From contig NZ_JAHZAA010000017.1 of the NCBI RefSeq assembly GCF_019424165.1, positions 1 through 49,619 on the forward strand: a stretch of 49,619 bases of DNA, in the 5' to 3' direction. Origin of the DNA: Desulfovibrio sp. (GTDB lineage Bacteria; Desulfobacterota; Desulfovibrionia; Desulfovibrionales; Desulfovibrionaceae). The translations under genes and the position numbers were made by a program. The notes below the pieces were generated by a model. The model saw only the letters and a list, made by a program, of their open reading frames with translations. It had not been told where the DNA came from and did not search any database. Of this stretch, positions 44,011 through 49,619 are shown in pieces (position 1 is the first letter of the stretch; the number at the start of each line of letters is the position of its first letter).

Positions 44011-44424
44011 ATGCCAAACAGAATGCAAAACAGCGTATCGCGCCGTTTTCTCTGCGCCTTTGCCCTGCTCGCCCTTGTCATGCTTGCGGCATTGCCCGCG
44101 GCCGCCCGGGATATAAGCGTGCAGGACGCGGCTGATCTGCTGCAGAATCCGCCGCAGGGCCTGATTATTGTAGACGTGCGCACACCCGCCGAATTCCGCG
44201 AGGGGCATCTGCCCGGCGCGGTAAACATCGATTACTTTGGCGGGCCGTTTGAAGCGCAGATTGCCAACCTGCCCAAGGATGCCCCGGTGCTGCTTTACTG
44301 CCGCACCGGCAACCGTTCCGCCGGAGCCTACAAAAGCATGCAAAAGGCGGGGATCGGGAATATTCTGCACATGAACGAGGGCATCAGCATCTGGCAACAG
44401 CGCGGACTGCCAGTAGAAAAATAG
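44011..44424 (+). CDS. Periplasmic rhodanese-domain sulfurtransferase
   Basis: A 137-residue single-domain rhodanese with an N-terminal signal peptide (about 32 residues, ending LPAAARD). The persulfide-carrying cysteine is C97 in LLYCRTGNRSAGAY. IIVDVRTPAEFREGHLPGAVNID is the typical front end, here spelled over a helix and strand. It is close to PspE/GlpE in length. The export signal points to periplasmic sulfane-sulfur handling. Weak ribosome binding site. It is 208 bp after the aminotransferase and 11 bp before the sigma-54 promoter of the next gene. Confidence 0.88.
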   Translation: MPNRMQNSVSRRFLCAFALLALVMLAALPAAARDISVQDAADLLQNPPQGLIIVDVRTPAEFREGHLPGAVNIDYFGGPFEAQIANLPKDAPVLLYCRTGNRSAGAYKSMQKAGIGNILHMNEGISIWQQRGLPVEK

Positions 44425-44435
44425 TTCCACCAATC

Positions 44436-44451
44436 TGGCACGCTCTCTGCA
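44436..44451 (+). promoter_or_regulatory. Sigma-54 (-24/-12) promoter of the flagellar hook gene
   Basis: TGGCACGCTCTCTGCA has GG at 44437-44438 and GC at 44449-44450 with exactly ten bases between them, the canonical spacing, and the preferred TGGCACG. Transcription should start near 44462. Sigma-54 control of middle or late flagellar genes is common in related bacteria. Confidence 0.8.
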
Positions 44452-44456
44452 TCATT

Positions 44457-44497
44457 GGGGCGGGGAGGAATGTTTTTCCTCCACCGCCCCTATTTTT
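44457..44497 (+). terminator. Terminator of the rhodanese gene overlapping the sigma-54 start site
   Basis: A 14-bp stem with a one-base bulge, GGGGCGGGGAGGAA (44457-44470) with 44476-44490, is followed by TATTTTT. The predicted sigma-54 start (about 44462) is inside the left arm, so read-through RNA forms the whole hairpin while hook-gene RNA lacks its first bases. Confidence 0.75.
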
Positions 44498-44509
44498 ATG
44501 GAGGCCAGC

Positions 44510-46009
44510 GTGAACTCGTCACTTTATATAGGCGCTACGGGCATGAAGGGCTTGGCGGAGGGCATGAATGTCACCACCAACAACCTCGCCAACGTCAGCA
44601 CCATCGGATACAAGCAGCAGGGCATTCTCTTTTCCGATATTTTTTACGCCGAACAGGGCGGTATGGGAAACTGGTGGAATGCGCAGGATAACTCGCGCGT
44701 GGCGCTCGGCCAGGTGGGTATGGGCCTTCAGGTGGAGTCTGTACGCACGCTTTTCGGCCAGGGTGCGCTTGAATCCAGCAATACGGTCACAGATATGGCC
44801 ATCAGCGGCAAAGGCTTTTTCCAGGTAACGGACGGCGTGGATCTTTACTATACCCGCGCCGGAGATTTCCGCCCTGACCGGGAAGGCGTTTTGCGCACGC
44901 CCTCGGGCCTGGCCCTCAACGGCTACAAGTATAATGCCGACGGAACCAAGGGCGGATTGCAGCAGATCACCATAGACAAGTTTGCCACCATGCCCTCAAA
45001 GAGCACCACGGCTGTGGATATGCGCTTCAACCTGGGCCTGGAAACGCCGAGCAGCACCGATGCGGCCAACCCCTATTTCAGCCTGCTGAACACCTACGAC
45101 GCCAACGCCTCGCCGCCCCTTTCCAACCTGGCCTACGGCTATGCCCAGAACATCACCCTGTACGGTGAAAACGGCAGCCAGCAACAGGCGACCATATACT
45201 TTGATGCCGCCCCCAGCGACCGCCCCGGCAGCGTGGTGCAATACCTCATATCCACAGGCAGTACGCCCAGGGATGAAAACGGGATTGCCCCCGGCACTGG
45301 CGCTCTGATGACCGGAACCCTTACTTTTGACGCCAAGGGGCAACTGACCGACATGACGGCCTTCACCCCGTCTGCCGAGGGCAGCAAAGACCTGGCGGAC
45401 TGGGTTCCCTCTGCCCTGTCGGACGGCGGCCTGCCGCAAATGACGGTCAACGGCGCAGCCACAACGGTGAACCTTGGCATCAGCGCCGCCGGGGGCTGGC
45501 AAAATGCACCGGCCAATGCGGCTGCCGTAGGCGCCAGCCAGAACGCCCTGGGCGGCATGGGGCAGGACGCCACCGTAGCGGTTGACGCCACAACCAACTA
45601 TAAAGGAACCTCGCCTGTCACGCGGCGCAACAACCAGAACGGCTATCCCGAAGGTTTTTTGAGCAATATCAGTATTTCTGCCAACGGAAACGTGGTGGGG
45701 CTCTTTTCCAACAACCAGAGCATGGACCTGTGGCAAATTCCCGTATGCCGCTTTACAAGCGAAGACGGCCTGCGGCGTGAAGGCCACAATATGTTCGGCG
45801 CCACCCCCGATGCCGGGCAGATGGACATGGGCGAGGCCGGAACCGAAAACTACGGCACCATACGCGCCTACAACATTGAAAATTCCAATGTGGACGTAGC
45901 CACGGAAATGGCCAACATGATCATTACCCAGCGCGGCTTCCAGTCCAACAGCAAGGTGGTCACCACTGCCGACCAGATGCTGCAAAAGGCTGTGGAGCTG
46001 AAGCGCTAG
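44510..46009 (+). CDS. flgE: Flagellar hook protein FlgE
   Basis: A 499-residue hook/rod-family protein. The N-terminus SLYIGATGMKGLAEGMNVTTNNLANVSTIGYK (in pieces) is the flagellar basal-body rod motif, followed by ISGKGFFQV and the FlgE D2-type middle. The C-terminus ends VDVATEMANMIITQRGFQSNSKVVTTADQMLQ (in pieces), the hook export and assembly helix. I choose GTG 44510 because GGAGG lies five bases upstream; the ATG at 44498 overlaps that site. Preceded by a sigma-54 promoter and followed by a bidirectional terminator, it is monocistronic. FlgF/FlgG are shorter (about 250-260), so FlgE fits best. Confidence 0.88.
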   Translation: MNSSLYIGATGMKGLAEGMNVTTNNLANVSTIGYKQQGILFSDIFYAEQGGMGNWWNAQDNSRVALGQVGMGLQVESVRTLFGQGALESSNTVTDMAISGKGFFQVTDGVDLYYTRAGDFRPDREGVLRTPSGLALNGYKYNADGTKGGLQQITIDKFATMPSKSTTAVDMRFNLGLETPSSTDAANPYFSLLNTYDANASPPLSNLAYGYAQNITLYGENGSQQQATIYFDAAPSDRPGSVVQYLISTGSTPRDENGIAPGTGALMTGTLTFDAKGQLTDMTAFTPSAEGSKDLADWVPSALSDGGLPQMTVNGAATTVNLGISAAGGWQNAPANAAAVGASQNALGGMGQDATVAVDATTNYKGTSPVTRRNNQNGYPEGFLSNISISANGNVVGLFSNNQSMDLWQIPVCRFTSEDGLRREGHNMFGATPDAGQMDMGEAGTENYGTIRAYNIENSNVDVATEMANMIITQRGFQSNSKVVTTADQMLQKAVELKR

Positions 46010-46095
46010 GCCGCGCCGCCGAATCAAGGCGGCTGCGGGCAGGCAGATTGTGTCGCCGTGCGCTGAAAAACAGGATATTCCGTTAGCTGGACCCA

Positions 46096-46134
46096 AAAGG
46101 GGCGCGCTGCCATACCACGGCAGCGCGCCCCTTT
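46096..46134. terminator. Bidirectional terminator between flgE and the Crp/Fnr gene
   Basis: Perfect 16-bp stem AAAGGGGCGCGCTGCC (46096-46111) / GGCAGCGCGCCCCTTT (46119-46134), loop of seven bases. It serves the convergent genes on either side. Confidence 0.85.
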
Positions 46135-46152
46135 CCGTATGCCGGGCGTGTC

Positions 46153-46836
46153 CTACGCAGAAGCCAGCTTAAAAAATTTCTCGGGCTGCAAAATAACCAC
46201 CGCATCGCCCTCAAAGGGGCCAAAAAGCCCTTCCTCTTCCTGCTGTTTCAGCACCTTGTACAAAGAAACCCGGTGTACCCCAAGCAGGCTTGCCATTTCC
46301 TGCCGCGAGATACCCAGGTTCGCCGTAAGGGGATGACTGTCCGGCTCAAGATGCTGCGCCATAAATTTGCAGACCCGCACGAGCAGATTGTCCACGTACA
46401 GGGAAGAAGCCTGGTTGGACAGTATCCGCAGCTTGCGCGACATGGAGTGCAGCAGGTTGGACACAAGATCGGGCCGCTCCCGGCTGATCACGGCAAAGCT
46501 CTCTTTTGAAAAGCCGTAAACCACGCAACCCGTGGCACACGTGAAAAAACTCTCCAAAGGCATGGGGTCCAGAAAGGGCGTTTCGCCGAAAATACAGCCT
46601 TCATGAATGTACCAGAGAATTTTTTCCATACCTTCAAGGCTTTGATGTGTCATCCTGACGGAGCCTTTTTCCAAGAAAAGAAGATGATTGCGAAACTGCA
46701 CCTCATGCCCCTTGGGCCAGGCAAAACGCCTGGCAAGATACAGCACCGACCGCCAGGGGGCGTTCATACCCTTCATCTCCTTAAAGGCCCAATTGCGATT
46801 GCCTCTGACACCTTCAGCAACCATTCGTTTTACCAT
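46153..46836 (-). CDS. Crp/Fnr-family transcriptional regulator
   Basis: A 227-residue regulator. A cyclic-nucleotide-binding-like beta-roll (about 30-130) is followed by a dimer helix (about 130-165) and a C-terminal winged helix with the recognition region ISRQEMASLLGVHRVSLYKVL. It lacks the N-terminal Cys cluster of FNR, and the beta-roll lacks the RS motif for cAMP, so the effector is another small molecule, as in CprK-type proteins. ATG 46836 follows GGGGGTG. It is divergent from the arylsulfotransferase-family gene with 196 bp between, so it probably controls that gene and the transporter. Confidence 0.88.
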   Translation of the reverse strand: MVKRMVAEGVRGNRNWAFKEMKGMNAPWRSVLYLARRFAWPKGHEVQFRNHLLFLEKGSVRMTHQSLEGMEKILWYIHEGCIFGETPFLDPMPLESFFTCATGCVVYGFSKESFAVISRERPDLVSNLLHSMSRKLRILSNQASSLYVDNLLVRVCKFMAQHLEPDSHPLTANLGISRQEMASLLGVHRVSLYKVLKQQEEEGLFGPFEGDAVVILQPEKFFKLASA

Positions 46837-46903
46837 GAAATCACCCCCAGAAAACAGCGGCCGTCATGCGGCGCGCGCCATGTCGGAAATTTATTGTGAA
46901 AAA

Positions 46904-46919
46904 TGTTGCATACGGAACA
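46904..46919. promoter_or_regulatory. Candidate Crp/Fnr-type operator
   Basis: TGTTGC-ATAC-GGAACA is an imperfect inverted repeat (five of six positions per half) in the divergent region, with the N4-spaced layout common for this family. Confidence 0.35.
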
Positions 46920-46983
46920 CGTCTCTCAGCCACCCTGCCGCTACCCTGATTCTGCAACACACAAAAATTTTATCCACATGGAG

Positions 46984-47010
46984 AAAAGGCGAACTGCCAT
47001 TTCGCCTTTT
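46984..47010 (+). promoter_or_regulatory. Hairpin in the leader of the arylsulfotransferase-family gene
   Basis: Perfect 10-bp stem AAAAGGCGAA (46984-46993) / TTCGCCTTTT (47001-47010) ending in TTTT, 12 bases before GGAGG. It has the form of a short intrinsic terminator and may attenuate transcription. Confidence 0.5.
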
Positions 47011-47032
47011 GAAACATCAAGGAGGATACATC

Positions 47033-48484
47033 ATGGGTCATCCGACAATTTACCCCACAGGAGTCACCCTGTTCAAGCCCGAAAAATGCTGGGGAGGATT
47101 CACCATTTTTCAGGCTCAGGAAGTCGGTGCTGTTCTTATGGACATGAATGGCCGCGAGGTCAACGTCTGGAAAGGTGTTCACGGCATGCCCAACAAGATG
47201 CTTCCAGGCGGCTATCTTGTTACCAGCCGTGGCCGCCGCAGTGGCAAGTACAGTGTGCAGGACGGCCTTGACATTGTCCAGACCGACTGGGACGGCAATA
47301 TTGTCTGGAAATTCGACCGCAATGAATTTATTGAAGATCCCGGCACTGAAGGGCGCTGGATGGCGCGCTATCATCACGATTTCCAGCGCGAAGGCAATCC
47401 TGTGGGGTATTTCACACCCGGCATGGAGCCCAAGGCGCTGGAAGGCAACACCCTGGTGCTCTGCCACCGCAACGTCCGCAATACCGCCATCAGCGACAAG
47501 CTTTTGCTGGACGACCTTATCCTTGAGGTCGACTGGAACGGCGAAATCCTCTGGGAGTGGTGCTGCAACGAGCATTTTGAAGAAATGGGCTTCAGGGAAG
47601 GCCCCAAAAACACCCTTTCGCGCAATCCCAACTACCGGCCCACGCAGCCCGAAGGTATGGGCGACTGGATACATATCAACTCAATGTCCGCCCTCGGCCC
47701 CAACAAATGGTACGATGCGGGCGACGAGCGCTTTCACCCCGACAACATCATTGTGGACGGGCGCGAGGCCAACATCATCTTCATCATCAGCAAAAAGACC
47801 GGCAAGATTACCTGGAAAATCGGGCCGGACTACGACAGCTCGCCGGAACTCAGGGCCATCGGCTGGATCATCGGCCAGCACCATGCCCACATGATCCCCC
47901 GCGGACTGCCCGGCGAAGGCAACATCCTCATTTTCGACAACGGCGGTTGGGGCGGCTACGACGTGCCCAACCCCGGTGCTCCCACCGGCGTCAAGGCCGC
48001 CCTGCGCGACCATTCGCGTGTGCTGGAAATAGACCCCGTGAGCCTCAGGATTGTCTGGCAGTACACGCCCAAGGAAGCGGGCTTTCTTGAACCGATGGAC
48101 AGCAACCGCTTCTACAGCCCCTTTATCAGCGGCATGCAGCGTCTGCCCAACGGCAATACCCTCATCACGGAGGGTTCGGACGGCCGCGTTTTTGAAGTTA
48201 CCCCCGATCATGAAATCGTGTGGGAATTTATCTCGCCGTATTGGGGCAAGCATGTGCCTATGAACATGACCTACCGCGCCTACCGCGTACCCTATGAATG
48301 GGTTCCCCAGGTGGAAAAACCCGTGGAAAGCGCCATTGCGCCCCTGGACGTGGCTACCTTCCGCGTACCCGGCGCAGCAGCGGCCGGAGACCGCGACAAG
48401 GAGGTCACCGTGGAAGGCTGCCAGCCCTATGAGGGCAGCAATGCCCTGTGTGTGGCCTCGGTAGAAGACCCCTCCGGCAACTGA
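47033..48484 (+). CDS. Arylsulfotransferase (ASST)-family protein, no signal peptide
   Basis: A 483-residue protein of the ASST family, a six-bladed propeller that moves sulfuryl groups between phenolic sulfates and phenols. Propeller strands such as VDWNGEILWEW and ITWKIGPDYD recur. Histidines at the expected places are H214 (GDWIHINSMS) and H283/H284/H286 (GQHHAHM), with MQRLPNGNTLITEGSDGRVFEV and YRAYRVPYEW near the end. Known bacterial ASSTs are periplasmic, but this one starts MGHPTIYPTG with no signal sequence, so it is probably cytoplasmic or wrongly exported. GGAGG precedes ATG 47033. It is followed 71 bp later by an anion transporter. The substrate is unknown. Confidence 0.82.
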   Translation: MGHPTIYPTGVTLFKPEKCWGGFTIFQAQEVGAVLMDMNGREVNVWKGVHGMPNKMLPGGYLVTSRGRRSGKYSVQDGLDIVQTDWDGNIVWKFDRNEFIEDPGTEGRWMARYHHDFQREGNPVGYFTPGMEPKALEGNTLVLCHRNVRNTAISDKLLLDDLILEVDWNGEILWEWCCNEHFEEMGFREGPKNTLSRNPNYRPTQPEGMGDWIHINSMSALGPNKWYDAGDERFHPDNIIVDGREANIIFIISKKTGKITWKIGPDYDSSPELRAIGWIIGQHHAHMIPRGLPGEGNILIFDNGGWGGYDVPNPGAPTGVKAALRDHSRVLEIDPVSLRIVWQYTPKEAGFLEPMDSNRFYSPFISGMQRLPNGNTLITEGSDGRVFEVTPDHEIVWEFISPYWGKHVPMNMTYRAYRVPYEWVPQVEKPVESAIAPLDVATFRVPGAAAAGDRDKEVTVEGCQPYEGSNALCVASVEDPSGN

Positions 48485-48555
48485 CCCTCCCTCCACATCC
48501 CGCCCCGGTTTGCCGGCCGGGGCGGGGCAAAGTCCGGACACCTCACGAGGACGCC

Positions 48556-49619
48556 ATGCTTGTTAAAACTTCCGACCTTACACCGGCCATGCTGGCAAAA
48601 TGGGCATTCAGTCTCATACTGCCGCTTGCCGTCTACCTCGTCATGCCCCGCAGCGAAGCCTTTACCGACACCATGGCGGCATTTCTGGCCGTCACCCTGT
48701 GGGCCGTCATCGCCTGGGCCGTGGACAGCATGAACGAAGTGGCCGTGGGCATTGTTCTGCCCATACTGTACACCCTTTTTTGCGGCGTAAGCCAGAAGGT
48801 CGTTTTCGGCCCGTGGCTTTCCGAAGTGCCTATTATTGTCATAGGCGGGTTCACACTCGGCAAGATCATTCAGGAAACAGGCCTCGGCAAGCGCATTGCC
48901 CTCACCTGCGTCAAGCTGACAGGCGGCAGCTTTGCCGGAGCCCTGGCAGGCATGACACTGGCGGCAGCCATCATTTCGCCGCTGGTTCCTTCCATCATGG
49001 GCAAGGCAGCCATCATCTGCGCGGTGGCCCTTTCCCTCTGCGATGCGCTGGATTTCAAGCCAAAAAGCCGCGAAGCCACTGCGGTGGTGCTGGCTGCCTG
49101 CCTGGCTGTCGGCTCCACAAAGCTTGCCTACCTCACGGGCGCGGGGGACCTTGTCATGGGCATGGGCATTGTGGACAAGGTGATGGGAACCCAGACCACC
49201 TGGATGGAGTACGCGAAATTCAACTTTATCCCGGCCATGCTGTACACGCTCATGTCTCTGGGCCTGGTGCTGCTCGTGCTGCGCACCAGCGTCGACAAAG
49301 AAAGCCTCTGCCGGGCCGTGCGTGAAAAGCATGCGGAACTTGGCGCAATGAGCGATGAGCAGCGCCGTGCCCTGGTGCTGCTGTGCGGCACGCTGGTGCT
49401 GCTTTCCACCGACACCCTGCACCATCTGAGCGCCGGAACCGTGCTTGTGCTCGTGACGGCCATATCCTTTTTGCCCGGCGTAAGCCTCATGAATGGCAAG
49501 CGCATAAGCGCCATCAACTTTGCGCCGCTCTTTTTCATCATGGGCTGCATGGCCATCGGCAGCACCGGGGGCTTCCTCAAGGTCACCCAATGGCTGGCGG
49601 GCCTTGTTCTGCCCCTGTT
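48556..49619 (+). CDS. DASS/SLC13-type anion:Na+ symporter, 3' end beyond window
   Basis: The first 354 residues of a polytopic carrier, read from ATG 48556 (GAGG upstream) to the window edge with no stop. It has repeated hydrophobic segments; the pattern MAAFLAVTLWAVIAWAV, GGFTLGKIIQETGLGKR and LAAAIISPLVPSIMGKAAI matches the first DASS half with its hairpin re-entrant loop. DASS carriers move dicarboxylates, sulfate or sulfonates. Position after the arylsulfotransferase-family gene suggests uptake of a sulfated or sulfonated anion, but this is context only. Confidence 0.8.
   Translation, partial: MLVKTSDLTPAMLAKWAFSLILPLAVYLVMPRSEAFTDTMAAFLAVTLWAVIAWAVDSMNEVAVGIVLPILYTLFCGVSQKVVFGPWLSEVPIIVIGGFTLGKIIQETGLGKRIALTCVKLTGGSFAGALAGMTLAAAIISPLVPSIMGKAAIICAVALSLCDALDFKPKSREATAVVLAACLAVGSTKLAYLTGAGDLVMGMGIVDKVMGTQTTWMEYAKFNFIPAMLYTLMSLGLVLLVLRTSVDKESLCRAVREKHAELGAMSDEQRRALVLLCGTLVLLSTDTLHHLSAGTVLVLVTAISFLPGVSLMNGKRISAINFAPLFFIMGCMAIGSTGGFLKVTQWLAGLVLPL

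Overview
The window reads as a chromosomal segment of a GC-rich, motile, anaerobic Desulfovibrio-like bacterium (Desulfovibrionaceae). This rests on gene content rather than a marker match: SelB (selenocysteine decoding), CheV, a sigma-54-type promoter before a flagellar hook gene, a Tat-exported multi-[4Fe-4S] protein with a membrane cytochrome b, a SulP anion carrier, a CoA-disulfide/persulfide reductase with rhodanese domain, and an arylsulfotransferase-family gene beside a DASS-type anion transporter. No tRNA, rRNA, CRISPR array, insertion sequence or phage gene was seen.

Left region (1-11,263) is the most unusual. Two divergent operons share a 329-bp intergenic stretch. Leftward run an alpha-oxoamine synthase, a GT4 glycosyltransferase and the first codons of a third gene. 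Rightward run a 1,421-residue PKS-like protein (acyltransferase, ACP, degenerate KR-like and DH-like domains, no ketosynthase), a TolC-type outer-membrane lipoprotein, a periplasmic HlyD-type adaptor and a MOP-family flippase. Together they look like a pathway that makes an acyl chain, condenses it with an amino acid, glycosylates the product and exports it. The product is unknown.

Middle region (11.4-28.6 kb): Tat Fe-S protein plus cytochrome b; a 650-bp non-coding stretch with degenerate repeats; leftward argJ and the str operon (rpsL-rpsG-fusA); an SMR transporter; valS; a rightward operon of a BPL_N-domain protein with lipB and lipA; leftward AEC transporter, a Skp/OmpH-like lipoprotein and an MltC-like lytic transglycosylase.

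Right region (29-49.6 kb): a rightward run of a GAF/truncated-kinase-like protein, SulP carrier, dus, ispH and cheV; an 875-bp intergenic region with a palindrome and a strong leftward terminator (possible small RNA); tonB, selB, CoA-disulfide reductase-rhodanese; a leftward PEBP-like lipoprotein; a class I/II aminotransferase, a periplasmic rhodanese and a flagellar hook protein behind a sigma-54 promoter that overlaps a terminator; then a Crp/Fnr regulator divergent from an arylsulfotransferase-family protein and a DASS-type carrier cut by the window edge.

All coordinates and motifs were read by eye. Functions are family-level assignments. Hairpins and promoters are sequence-pattern calls without folding energies.
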